DNA of 64,000 bases from positions 37,256,276-37,320,275 of the forward strand of contig OX246741.1 in NCBI GenBank assembly GCA_945910005.1. The letters run 5' to 3'. Each line of letters begins with the position of its first letter. Within the stretch, counting starts at the first letter, position 1. Shown here piece after piece: positions 10,934 through 21,204 of the stretch. A program made the translations under genes and the position numbers. A model generated the notes under the pieces. It ran no database searches. It saw nothing but the letters and a program-made list of their open reading frames with translations, and had not been told where the DNA came from. Source of the stretch: Isoperla grammatica (lineage: Eukaryota; Arthropoda; Insecta; Plecoptera; Perlodidae).

Positions 10934-12142
10934 TTAAATGAAATGCTCTTCAGCGAGCGAATCCAATGGGTCTAGGGAGGGGGGTCGACTTACTTCTTCT
11001 GTTTCCCAGAAGAGACGAAGAGTGTGTTCCAAAGGAGTATTGGCCACGGCGAGAAAAGAGTAGGATGACTCAGATGCAGGTTCAGAAGAGTTGACTGGAC
11101 CCAAAATCACCCAACCGAAAACCGTGTTGAGTGCAGCAGGTTTGCTGCCCACGATCATGTTTCCGGTTTTACAGAGAATGTCAGAGTAGAGATCGGCACC
11201 AATGAGAAAATCAATGGGTCCGGGAGCATTGAAGTGATCGTCAGCGAGGTCAAGGTCATGATAGCGCTTTATGACCTCAGTGGACACGGAGGAAGTAGGC
11301 AAATTGCTGGCAATAGTTGAGAGAACGTGCGCGTTGACATGCATAGCCGGTTGCTTAAAACGTCGAGAAGCTATACTGCATTGAACGATACCATGCACAC
11401 GAGCATGAATTTGACCAACACCTGACAGTTGGGCGGTGGCTGCTTTGACCTTTAAACCCAAACGTTGCACTAATGAATTAATGATGGCAGAGATTTGCGA
11501 CCCGGAGTCAATAACCGCACGAAATGGGTGCAATATCCCGTGGGCATCACTTATGAGTGCGCGAACGGTGCCCAATATGACGGTTTGATGAGTGGTGTTC
11601 GAACCCCGGACTTGACACGACAGAGTCTGTAGCACCTGATGGCCTTGATCGGAGACAGGAGTATCGTCCGCAGAAGACTGAGTGGAGTCTACATGCAACA
11701 TAGAGTGATGTCTGGTACTATGACACACGGAACAAGACTTTGTCGAACTGCATTGGGTTCGTAGATGTGCACCCATACAATTAAAACAGCGTTTTAATTG
11801 TCGCAGAGTGTCGTAACGTTGGTCTACGGTTAAACCACGGAAAGCATTACATTGATAGAATGAATGCGAAGCTTGACATAACGGACAAGTGGACACGTTA
11901 GTATGAGCGTGATTGCGAGATGAGTCATTGTGAGATTGTTTTGAGCTCAATTTCGAAACATCAGATGACACCATCAGCGTATTGACCTTCTACACAGGGG
12001 GAGAACTTTTGACAGAAGTGATTGAGTTTTTACCAAAAGCACATAACTCCATTACTTTAGATTGGTATTCGACAAAATCAATAAGCGATTTATATTCGGG
12101 AGTCGAATTAGACGATTGTTTGGTTTCAAAAGCCTTGCGAGA
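10934..12142 (-). pseudogene. BEL1 zinc knuckles and aspartic protease
   Basis: The ORF at 11974-10934 contains cysteine-rich motifs (CPLCQASHSFYQC, CFNCMGAHLRTQC, CSVCHSTRHHSMLH), then a retropepsin-like site, AVIDSGSQISAI, in a DUF1758-type domain. The upstream 12142-11975 stretch is in the same frame but has a TAG stop near 11985. A TAA after EEHFI at 10934 separates it from RT, also in frame. The active-site D-S-G is intact, unlike in BEL2. Confidence 0.85.
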
Positions 12143-12931
12143 TCACGTATCAAGGTTAGCTAATGCCAAACACAGTAGAATGAATTCGCCCAGGTCAGGA
12201 ATATTCAGGGCTTTCAAAGAGTCGACAGAATTGCGATGTACTTTGAGAAATGCTTGAAGACTGTCATAAGATGACGTTTTCAGAGGAACACAATCTAAAA
12301 CCTTGTGAACATACAAGCTCCCTAGTAATCGCTGGTTTTGATAACGAGAGACGAGCGTTTGCAAAGCGAGGGGATAATTTTCCTCAATTATTTGAAACTC
12401 TGAGATGAGTGCCAACGGTATTTCAGACAACGAAGTTTTTAAATAGTGTAATTTTTGAACATTACTTAATGACTTATTATCATCAATAAGAGACTTGAAT
12501 AGAGCATAGAACTCGGGCCATTTACAAATGTCACCTTTGAACTTGGGAAGATCTTTGACAGGCAATGCAATGGATGGTTTGACTGAAGCGGGTAGAGACC
12601 CAGGTTGAGTCACAGCAGGACGCTGATTTAATTTATCAGCCGTGAGAAACCGAGATTTGGCAGCATAAAACAACGTTTCAAAACTCTCCTGAACTTTGTC
12701 TATTTCGATCGGCTTGGCAGGAAGAACTACTTGAGTGTTGAGATCGGCAATGGACATTTGAATTTATTGAAAATCCGATTTGAGAACAGATAATTCATCG
12801 AACCGAGGCCTATGTGACTCAACTTGTTCAGGTTTTATTTTTTCGAACGCAGTGTACGTTCGTTGGGCGGATGCGAATATAAACTCGCGTCGAGCAACTA
12901 ACGTGTTTAGTTCTGCCGTAATATCGACCAT
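12143..12931 (-). pseudogene. BEL1 gag (DUF1759-type)
   Basis: The probable start is ATG at 12931 (MVDITAELNTLV), in the common BEL1 frame. The DUF1759 signature LPKFKGDICKWPEFYALF lies mid-protein, followed by QKLHYLKTSL and SRYQNQRLLGSLYV. Two nonsense codons interrupt it: TAA near 12764 and TGA at 12143. The second falls where an arginine codon CGA would give TGA by a C-to-T change. In an intact element this would be the capsid-forming part of a single gag-pol polyprotein. Confidence 0.85.
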
Positions 12932-13131
12932 TATGATCGGAAATGCAAAATACAATGTTATAAATACAAGGGATGTACGACGTGCGTAAGAGACACACAC
13001 TGAATAGCACAATCAATAGAATACGAGAGCGGAAACACACAACACTCAATGACGTGCATATTGTGCGACCAACTAAGGACTGACCTTGATTGAGAAAATC
13101 TTCGAGAAAAATGCAGAATATTACCGAACAA

Positions 13132-13150
13132 TCTGGCTCCGCGAGGACCA
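13132..13150 (-). promoter_or_regulatory. BEL1 primer-binding site
   Basis: On the minus strand, two bases after the 5' LTR, the sequence starts TGGTCCTCGCGGAGCC. A start of TGG is the complement of a tRNA CCA end. It resembles the site in BEL2, so both may use a related tRNA; tRNA-Tyr is my guess from memory of its 3' end. Confidence 0.5.
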
Positions 13151-13152
13151 TA

Positions 13153-13616
13153 TGTTTGAGCCGGGGTGCTCACTCCGAGGTGATTTTTAGTGGACTGTAT
13201 ATTTTTTGATTGAAACTTACCCCAATGATGTGAAGTGTTCGAAAGATGACAAAGCGTTGATAATAGCGACAGGCGGAAAGTTGCCGTAGAGAGAAAGAAA
13301 TAGAAGAAAGAAACTCGAGTTTGGAAGAGAAAGGTAAGGAAAGATGAAAAATGCCTGGAAGGCGATCGAACCCAGGACAGCAGCGTAGAAGCAGTCTGGT
13401 CGCACGAGAGAGTAATAGAGAGAAAAACTGAACATGACCGACGAGGTCGGAAACTGGAACAATACTGACTAGATAAGAGATAACGCAACGTGCAGAAAAC
13501 AGGAAAACTGTAGGAGATGACGTGATTGGCCGAAAATCGAAACATATGAAATAATAGACAGGTAAACCAACACCACGAAAATACAAAACACCAGCGACGA
13601 ATAAACGGCGCGAACA
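13153..13616 (-). repeat. BEL1 5' LTR (464 bp)
   Basis: It begins TGTTTGAGCC and ends GCGAACA on the plus strand and is followed by the GTCAC target duplication. As the 5' LTR of a minus-strand element it would hold the promoter; no motif was confidently assigned. Confidence 0.92.
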
Positions 13617-15224
13617 GTCACCCTTCTTAAAAATTGGTCGCCCCACAGACTTTTTTAAAGAGTCTGGTATTATACCCTTGCTGAGAGAAAGGTTAATAAT
13701 TTTGGCGATAATAGGGCTTATCTTATCACTTGCATATTGTAAATCAGGTACACGTATACCATCCCCACCAGCTTGTTTTGAACTGTTAAGACCTTGTATT
13801 ATTTTATGAATTTGTGGCGCCGTGACGTAAGCCATGAAAAAGGATTGTGATTGAGTGGTACTTGCCGTATGACACATAGTTTTAACATCGCATACATGTT
13901 GGATCTGAGTAATCTGGTTAACGAAAGTGTCAGCAAACCTATCCGCAATGGCTTCATCTGTTAACTGACCGCTGAAATACCTCTGAATTACATCATCAAC
14001 CGAATCTCTTTTTTTCCTACCTAAAATTCCATAAATAGTCTTCCATGTTTGTCTCATACTCCCTTTGCTTTCCTCTTTTTTAAGTCTATAATAATTTGTC
14101 TTCGCACGCCTTATTTCCTTAACCACTTGATTTCTATAACGATTGTAATCCTCTTTTAATAAAAACTTCATGGGATTTGATACCTTAGCATTTTTCCATT
14201 TTCTAAACAACCAATCCCTATGTTGTGTCATTCGTTCTATTTCACCTGTCATCCAAACTTTATTTACCCTATTCCCGTTCCGTTGCTTAACTACGTATGC
14301 CGATAGATCATGCGCATTTTTAATAGTATCACATACAGCCAAGTAAAGTTCGTTACAGTCATCAATCTCATTAATATTCTCCCAATTAGCTTCCGTCAAT
14401 ACAGATAGCACTTTCCTCTCATTTAAAACACTCCTATTTTTAAATAATTGTTTCTCTGGACCAGCCGGGCATGTTAATGACGTCATAATCATGAAATGAT
14501 CGCTTAGTTTGCATGTAAATATAGCCGAACTAAGGTCAACAAACTGCCCTCTCACAAATATGTGATCGAGACACGTCCTAGACCAAGTATTACACATCGC
14601 TTCCTCCCTGGTAATCCCGTGTATACACTTCACAAATCCATGGCTAGCCAGTGTGTCCACATACAAGATAACACAATCGTCTGAATCATACAGTAAATCA
14701 ATATTGATATCGCCAATGACAATTATATTCCTGTTGTTGTTATGCTCAAGTATGCAATCTAACTCATAAATAAAGTTTTGTTTCATTTCCACCGGAGTTT
14801 TTTGAGACGGAGGTCTGTAAAGGGCTAACAAAGATATTTCTACGCCACCTAAAAACCTTAAATTGCAATGCAGACCTTCACAGAATAAAAACTCTTGTTC
14901 CACCACCACACAAGAAACAGAAGATTTACTATAAATAAGAATGCCACCCCCCTTCTTGTTGACTCTAGTTTTGCACAACATTTCATACCCATCAAGAACA
15001 AAAAAATTGTCATCCTCTAATTTACCAATCTCAGACAAAATCATAACATCAAACACACCTATTTGATTTTGTACAATTACTTTTAGCTCATGCCATTTTG
15101 AAATTGTTAAATATCTTACATTTAAATGAATAAAAATAAGCCCATCTTTTTCATGAAACCAATAATTCAAATCATCAATAATATCACACTTAGCAACTTC
15201 ACTCCATTCGTTTTCAAGGTTCAT
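13617..15224 (-). pseudogene. LINE-C ORF2: APE endonuclease and start of RT
   Basis: The reading frame begins MNLENEWSEV. The first roughly 230 residues form an APE-type endonuclease (HLNVRYL, ILSEIG, RVNKKGGG, VIGDINIDLL, LDHIFV, LSDHF). A linker with ADRFADTFVNQ follows, then the start of RT (KQAGGDGIRVPDL, VGRPIFKKGD). At GTCAC (13617-13621) it is cut by BEL1, and the RT resumes at 7169. The ORF continuing into BEL1 is an artefact of the insertion. The endonuclease part is open. The family is CR1/Jockey-like by domain order and by its partner ORF1. Confidence 0.88.
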
Positions 15225-15283
15225 AGCCGGAAATTGTCAACAATATAATATCCACAGAACAAACGACCTTCAAATCACTATTT

Positions 15284-16170
15284 TATCAAGGTCTTTAAAG
15301 GACCACAGTTTAATGACGTCGCGTGTGTTTTCGTCTTTCCGCACAAAGACTTTGCCGAACTTAAACCAGACGAATTTGAAACCAAACTCTCAAGCCCGAT
15401 CTTAAGCCCTCCGCAACAAATCTCGGTAATACGGTGCCAAATTTTCACTGATATAAACTCGATCTTGAGACGCGTTCTCAACACCAGTTATATCTACACT
15501 CGTAAGTTCAGCGACTTCTCGCTTTTTACTCACAATTAAGTCTCTCTTCTTCCTGCTGGCTAGTTGTACGTTAATTCGTGATGGTCGGCGGTCTTGGCCC
15601 CCAGAGCGAGAAGGCAGACGATGAGCAGACTCGATATCCCTCTCCTTAAGGGGAATGGACAGCTTCTCAGCAACCTTCAGCACCAGCTGCTCCACGTTTT
15701 CACCCCGGAACTATTGAATATTGTCTAATTCGAAGGTCTTTGCCCGGCTGAGTTGATCAAGAGCAACTACTTGCGCAGTCAAATCTTCAATCACTCTGTC
15801 TTTCTCTTCACACTGTTTCTCAAGTTTGTGCACTGCGTTTTTTATTACGTTGAACTCGTGAAAAAAAGACTTTTTTAACTCGCGTAGCTCCTCAGTTAAA
15901 CATTTGAAGCTCTCACGGAACCCAGCTTTAAGGTCTTCAATTACACCCAGGTTAAAGGCTGGGTGGATATCAACCGGTGTTTACTGACCCGACTTTTTTT
16001 GCTTCGCGGCACTTTGCACACCGCCAATTTTCTTTATTCTCCTGCGATTTAGCACGATGAGTCGATTTTTGTGCACCCGCACAATTGAAATAATACTGAC
16101 CATTACAACCGAAACATACAATACAATCACCATCGCCCGGCAGATCCTGCTTGCATTTAGCGCACGACAT
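15284..16170 (-). pseudogene. LINE-C ORF1: PHD finger, coiled coil, FP-like domain
   Basis: The N-terminus (16170-15970) is a PHD-like finger with CAKC, CIVC, FNC and CAKC cysteine pairs; where such fingers usually have a histidine before FNC there is tyrosine. A heptad-like charged stretch (about 15940-15730, LTEELRELKKSFF) suggests a coiled coil. The C-terminus resembles the baculovirus-FP-type domain common in LINE ORF1 proteins (DIESAHRLPSRSG, VYISENLAPYYRDLL, FGKVFVRKDENT). Stops at about 15970, 15713 and 15402, plus another nearby, show decay. ORF1 proteins of this kind bind nucleic acid in the retrotransposition complex. It lies about 60 bp upstream of ORF2. Confidence 0.8.
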
Positions 16171-16266
16171 CGCTACACTATACAGTATGCCACTTAGTCA
16201 TATGTATACGGAGCAACGCAGATACACGTCCGACCAGTACCGCTCTCGAAGACTGACTGACTAAAA

Positions 16267-16268
<2 letters not shown>
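16171..16268 (-). promoter_or_regulatory. LINE-C 5' UTR, likely full-length 5' end
   Basis: On the minus strand the sequence starts right after a (TTA)n array with AGTCAGTCAGTCTTCGAGAG and runs about 100 bp to the ORF1 start. AGTCAGT-like starts are common at 5' ends of full-length insect LINEs with internal promoters. This suggests LINE-C was inserted full length into the (TAA)n array. Confidence 0.4.

Positions 16269-16355
<87 letters not shown>
16269..16355 (+). repeat. (TAA)n array A
   Basis: About 28 units with one TTA interruption. It separates LINE-C (left, minus strand) from Dong-like copy D1 (right, plus strand). Confidence 0.95.
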
Positions 16356-16357
<2 letters not shown>

Positions 16358-16697
16358 AGACCAAACCATACATCACAATAGACCGGATATTATATTTATT
16401 GACAAGAAGAAACAAGAAACGATTTTAATTGATGTTGCCGTCCCTTTATGCCACAATGTAGAGACAACTTGGCGGGAAAAGATAAACAGATATAAGGAAT
16501 TATCAATTGAAATAAAAAGGTTGTGGAAGCAGAATAATGTAACTGTTATACCGTTAATTATATCAGCAAATGGCATTGTTCCACGTAAACTCCATGACAG
16601 TATTAAACTAATTGGTCTCCAACCGAACATATACATCGAGATGCAAAAAGCAATTATTTTGAACACGTGTAGGATAGTGCGAAAATTTTTGAACTAA
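16356..16697 (+). pseudogene. Dong/R4-like LINE D1, C-terminal endonuclease end
   Basis: The frame starts directly after the (TAA)n array and reads HHNRPDIIFIDKKKQETILI then DVAVPLCHNVE, ending at TAA 16695-16697. The PD...D...(I)D pattern and its position at the C-terminus fit the restriction-like endonuclease of R2/R4-type LINEs; D4 has the same domain after an RT. Everything upstream is missing, so this is a 5'-truncated copy of 114 codons. A 3' UTR of about 340 bp follows to the next (TAA)n. Confidence 0.75.
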
Positions 16698-17034
16698 GAA
16701 GAATGAAGACTTCAAGAAGTTCTCCATCCCGATGGTGGTTTTCGTGGTTTCCACCGTACAAAGAGCGAATGCTGGGATGAGTACAAATCGGCCACGACCG
16801 TACATAGCATCCACAGTTCGGTTTTGAAAAAATAATGTGGACAATGATATATTAAGTAGTATAGCCAAATGTGGGCATTTGAGAAGCAGAAGAAGAAGAA
16901 GAAGAAGAAGAAGATATATTAAGTAGTTCTAAGTAGATTTTAATAAGGTAAACACATGGAAATACTTGACATTTGTGTCCGTACAACATGTTTATGCCGG
17001 TTTTGACCGAGTTTGTATGTATTGCAACAATAAA

Positions 17035-17036
<2 letters not shown>
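16698..17036 (+). mobile_element. D1 3' UTR
   Basis: It matches the D2 3' UTR (28852-29134) almost throughout. Landmarks are CTTCAAGAAGTTCTCCATCC, GAGCGAATGCTGGGAT, CACATGGAAATACTTGACAT and GCCGGTTTTGACCGAG. A (GAA)n microsatellite of about 33 bp at 16880-16912 is present here but not in D2, flanked by a duplicated TATTAAGTAG. The UTR ends AACAATAAAATAG and runs into (TAA)n. Confidence 0.8.
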
Positions 17037-17124
<88 letters not shown>

Positions 17125-17183
17125 TTAAAGCAATAATAATAAGTATAATAATAATAATAGTAATAATACTAATAAAAATACTA

Positions 17184-17221
<38 letters not shown>
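17037..17221 (+). repeat. (TAA)n array B
   Basis: Two long TAA runs flank a degenerate middle. It is the tail of D1 and also the 5' boundary of D3. Confidence 0.93.
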
Positions 17222-17224
<3 letters not shown>

Positions 17225-17500
17225 TGTCCATAGAGTAGAATTACTAGGATGGCTTCGAGAAATCGGCCACGACCGTACAAACAGTAACACGACACAAAGA
17301 AGACACACACGAAGACAACGCAAATAAGATCATATCATTATGCAGTGTATACCATGAACAAGTACTAATAAGAAAGTAACGACTGAAAGTGAACCTCATG
17401 GAAATACTTGACATTACATCTGTAGTGTCCGTATAACATGTTAACACCGGCTTTGACCGAGATTGTATGATTGTGAATTGTGATGCATTCAATAAAATAA
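17222..17500 (+). mobile_element. Dong-like LINE D3, 3' UTR only
   Basis: It begins right after (TAA)n and contains ATCGGCCACGACCGTACA, CATGGAAATACTTGACAT and TTTGACCGAGATTGTATG, matching parts of the D1/D2 3' UTRs at lower identity. It is a heavily truncated copy of a sister subfamily ending in CAATAAAATAAT. Confidence 0.65.
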
Positions 17501-17674
17501 TATTTTTTTTTTTTTTTTATTAAATCGTTTCACACATAGACTACGTACAATATGAGAAATTGTTTTAATTCCCACTAAACCACATAGTGGTTTGTCAGTG
17601 GGACGTCCGTATAAGTAACATGTTAACGCCGGTTTTGACCGAGATTGTATGATTGTGATGCATTCAATAAAATA

Positions 17675-17708
<34 letters not shown>

Positions 17709-17792
17709 TAAATCGTTTCACAAATAGACTACGTACAATATGAGAAATTGTTTTAATTCCCACTAAACCACATAGTGGTTTGTCAGTGGGAC
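17427..17792. repeat. Tandem duplication of a D3-tail/LINE-A-tail junction
   Basis: Unit 1 (17427-17604) and unit 2 (17605-17792) each contain the last roughly 75 bp of the D3 tail, a T-run, and about 110 bp of the LINE-A 3' end on the opposite strand. They differ mainly in T-run length and a few bases. Since a junction between two different elements is copied, this was a local duplication after LINE-A insertion, not two insertions. Confidence 0.8.
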
Positions 17793-17999
17793 AATCATAT
17801 AATTAAAGTGCAGTATGCGGACTGGTCGTGACATACAAAAGATATAATTTCTGATATATAGTTTATGTAATTTAAATATAATTTATGGTTAATAGAAATA
17901 CAAAGAGAGTATTGAAATACAAGAATAGCATAAATACAATAAGTGGTTCGTTCAATCATAATTATATATACAAATATAAATTTACCATGACTAATTCTC
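17681..17999 (-). mobile_element. LINE-A1 3' UTR with hairpin and poly(A)
   Basis: On the minus strand the UTR ends in AATAAA-like sequence and a long A-run. A hairpin at 17759-17790 pairs an outer CCCACT/AGTGGG stem and an inner AAACCAC/GTGGTTT stem. The same structure appears in LINE-A2 with a compensatory change. Confidence 0.75.
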
Positions 18000-20979
18000 T
18001 TAATAATTCAAATAATATAATCTACATTGCCGTTTAATAGTTGACAATTTGTCTGCGTATAATAGACCTCCTGGCAGTGAATTAAATACTCGTGGTACCA
18101 CAGACTGCACACGACGATCGCCGTACTTATTGTGTGACAAAGGCACAATGTAGTGTCTCTTTGTCACTGATCGGGTGATTTTCGAATGTATATAGGGTCG
18201 TTTGTAGGTTGAGTCAAAGAAATGCTTAATTATTAAACGGTAATTATATTGTAAATCAACAGGTAAAATAGAATAGAAGCTGTAGATGATCGGAAAGTCT
18301 GGTTGAATGTAATATGTTCTGCGGGGGTAAATCAATAAGAGTATACTTTTCTGTAAATTTAGTAAGTTATTTAAAATATACCTTGACGCGTTTCCCCAAG
18401 ACAGAATAGCATACGATATGGTTGCCTCCACCAGAGCAATATAAACGACACGGATCAAACCAAAAGGTAATATTGATTTTAAATTATATAACTGGTATGC
18501 ACAAGAACGAAGTTTTTTACATAGCATATTATTATGAGACTTCCAAGAAAAATCCTTGTCTACTAAAACTCCTAGGTACTTAAGTTCAAGCACCGATTCA
18601 ATTTGTTTTTGACAATTGCAAATATTACCAGATTTCGATTTTAGTGCCATATTATGAATACAATCTATTGAATGAAACTTTATCTTTATTTCTGTGTTCC
18701 TATCTTTATTAAGTGGCATACAAATATGCACGAATTTAGTTTTTGACGAATTGACAACTAAAGATTTATCATGTGTCCAGCATTGTAAGTTACGGAAATC
18801 ATTATTAATATAGATTGTAGCTGCCGCGAGATCTCTGTGCACTGCAACAATTGCTGAATCGTCAGCAAAGAAAAAAGCTGCACACTTTTTAATTATATTC
18901 CCAATTTCATTTACGTAAATTATGTAAAACTGTGGTCCCAGAATAGAACCTTGGGGAACTCCTGATTGAACGTTTTTAATGTTACTAAAAGTTTTCCCTA
19001 TTTTCACTGTTAATGTTCGGTTGCTTAGATAACTATTGAACCATTTCAAAACGTTGCCTCTAACTCCAATTTTTTCTAATGATTCCAAAAGTTTTACGTG
19101 ACTTATGGTGTCAAAGGCTTTCGTAAAATCAACAAACATTGCGATAACATGTAAGTTTTCATTAAGCTTTGTATTTATTAAATTTGTGAATTGAAGCAGG
19201 AGTTCCTTAGTACTTTTTCCTTTCTGATACCCAAACTGCTTATTATTTATTATTTTAAATTTAGTTAAATAATTTATGAGAAGGTCAGCTATATAACGTT
19301 CTAAGATTTTCTCTATTACTGATAATATTGCAATTGGACGGTAATTTGAAAAGCACATATGGTCATTCTTTTTATAAATTGGCCTTACTATGGCCACTTT
19401 CATTTTTTGTGGAACCTTCCCCTCTTTGATTGACAAGTTAATCAAATGCGCAATAACTGGAGAAATCTCACTTTTTATGTTTTTAATGTCCAACACCCTA
19501 ATTGCATCGAAACCTGGTTGTTTATTAATATCTAAATTATCAATTATTTCCTCTACTGTGCTTACTTCTACTGGAGGCAACCACATTGATTGCACATTAG
19601 TGTTTATACTATCTTCTGGCCCGCAAGATAAATAGCAGTCATGCGTTACGTCCTCCACCTCCTGTACGAAAGTGTCAGCGAACTGGTTTGCTATATATTC
19701 GTGAGTATGTTTTTTGCCTAAATACTTGTTTATTACTACATCAACGGGATCTTTGGTTTTCCGTCCTGATACTTTGTTTATTATATTCCAGGTTCCTTTT
19801 ATATCATCTTTACTTTTGTTAATCTCTATTCTCTTCCCTATAATAATTCACCTTAGCTACTTGTATACTTTTATTGACCTTGTTCCTAGATTTTTTGTAA
19901 TTGTCTCTATATAATCTTTTATTTGGATTTAATGGATTACAGCTCTTCCACTGATTAAATAATTTGTCTCTGTTTTTCATATTTTGGAGTAACGCGGGTG
20001 TTAGCCATGATTTTGGAGTTTTATTTCTACTACGCACATGTGAAGTATATTGTGACCTTTTGTAACAACTGTCAAATTCGTTACATATTCGATCATAAAG
20101 CTCTTCACAGCGGTTTATGTGCAACAAGTTTACCCAATTAACATATTCCAATTCTTTTAATAGTTTATGTTCATTTAAACGTACAGTTATGTTTTCTGTC
20201 AACAAATCGTCTCTGTTACTTATGGTTCCAACGCCAAGTGATGCGAGTGTAAGATAGTGATCTGAAATTTTCGATGTTATTACCGCAGCTTTAACTTTTC
20301 CTTTTATTATTCCACGAATATAGATGTGATCAATACAGCTAACTTTTAATTCGTCTCGGACAAATTCTTCTCTTGTCGGAACGTGTATACATTTTAAGTT
20401 TCCATTTAATGCTAAAACACTTCTTTAAGACTGTACATACGGATTATTTACGTCGAGGAGATTTAAATTAATATCTCCCATGAAGAGCCCGAATTTGTTT
20501 TTATGGTTACCCTTTATGTGGCGGTCTATTTCATCAATAAAATCATTTTTTGCATTATTATCAGGGGGTCTATATACGCAGAGCATGTCAATTTTAGTTA
20601 CATTATCTAAAGTAATAACACCTGCGATACCTTCAAAAGAAACAAAAGCAAACTTAATATTTTCTAATTTTAAAGTAGATCTAAAAAATAAAAGTAATCC
20701 TCCTCCTCTCCTTCCGATTCTAGAATTACATACGGAGTCATAACCATTTAAATGATAGTTGTGTTGATTGTCCGGTAAAGACGTCTCGCTGAGAAGAAGC
20801 AAGTCGTATTTACCATTAAAAGAACTAAGAACTATGTTTAACTCCTCCCAGTGAGCCGCTATCGATCGCACATTTAAATGAACACATGTTAAACCAGAAT
20901 CATCACAAACCCAGTCATCAAAACAAGCAACGGTATTACAACTTATCTGTAGGTCAGAGTCCAAATCGGTTATGTCCAT
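18000..20979 (-). pseudogene. LINE-A1 ORF2: APE endonuclease and RT
   Basis: The frame starts MDITDLDSDLQ at 20979. The endonuclease (VHLNVRSIAAHWEEL, LLSETSLPD, RRGGGLLL, FMGDINLNLL, CIDH, ISDHY) is followed by RT (NYRPIAILSVIEKILERY, FVDFTKAFDTISH, SGVPQGSILGPQFY, FFADDSAIVAV), thumb and a C-terminal region (GDRRVQSVVPRVFNSLP). A TAA at 20425 falls where LINE-A2 has tyrosine, and a one-base frameshift lies near 19830. The catalytic F-A-D-D is present. With those two lesions it would not yield full-length protein. No ORF1 was found upstream, so the copy may be 5'-truncated near 21 kb. Confidence 0.9.
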
Positions 20980-21204
20980 GAAAATAGCTTAAGAGGGCTC
21001 GCTGAGACGAGGCCAACTCCGCGTTGGAAGTTACGGCGAAGAAAACGAATATTGTAGATGCCTGGTGGGCGGAGACTAGCGAAACGGTCGCTCAAGTTCG
21101 GCTCTGATCGGCTCTACCCGTAGCTTTTACGGGCGAGATCTGTCGCGCGTCACGTGACCTCACCAGTTGATCTCACGCGGTGGCGGTGTGATGGTCGATG
21201 AGTC
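20980..21204 (-). other. Possible LINE-A1 5' leader
   Basis: GC-richer DNA directly upstream of the ORF2 start. It may be the intergenic part of LINE-A or flanking DNA; no ORF1 domain is visible. Confidence 0.3.

Larger units (their letters stand above)
7170..13621 (-). mobile_element. BEL/Pao LTR retrotransposon BEL1, decayed
   Basis: A complete but inactive BEL/Pao element on the minus strand. LTRs lie at 7175-7636 and 13153-13616, with TG...CA ends and the 5-bp target duplication GTCAC at 7170-7174 and 13617-13621. The internal region has the BEL order: DUF1759-type gag, zinc knuckles, aspartic protease, RT, RNase H, integrase. All parts are recognisable, but at least five in-frame stops and two homopolymer frameshifts break the polyprotein. 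The LTRs differ at about a dozen positions by eye, roughly 2-3%. The element interrupts LINE-C in its RT region, so it is younger than that LINE. Confidence 0.92.

Noticed and set aside
13170..15224. A single 684-codon protein
   Set aside because: Its last third is the BEL1 LTR read through after insertion. Only the part above 13617 is LINE-C.
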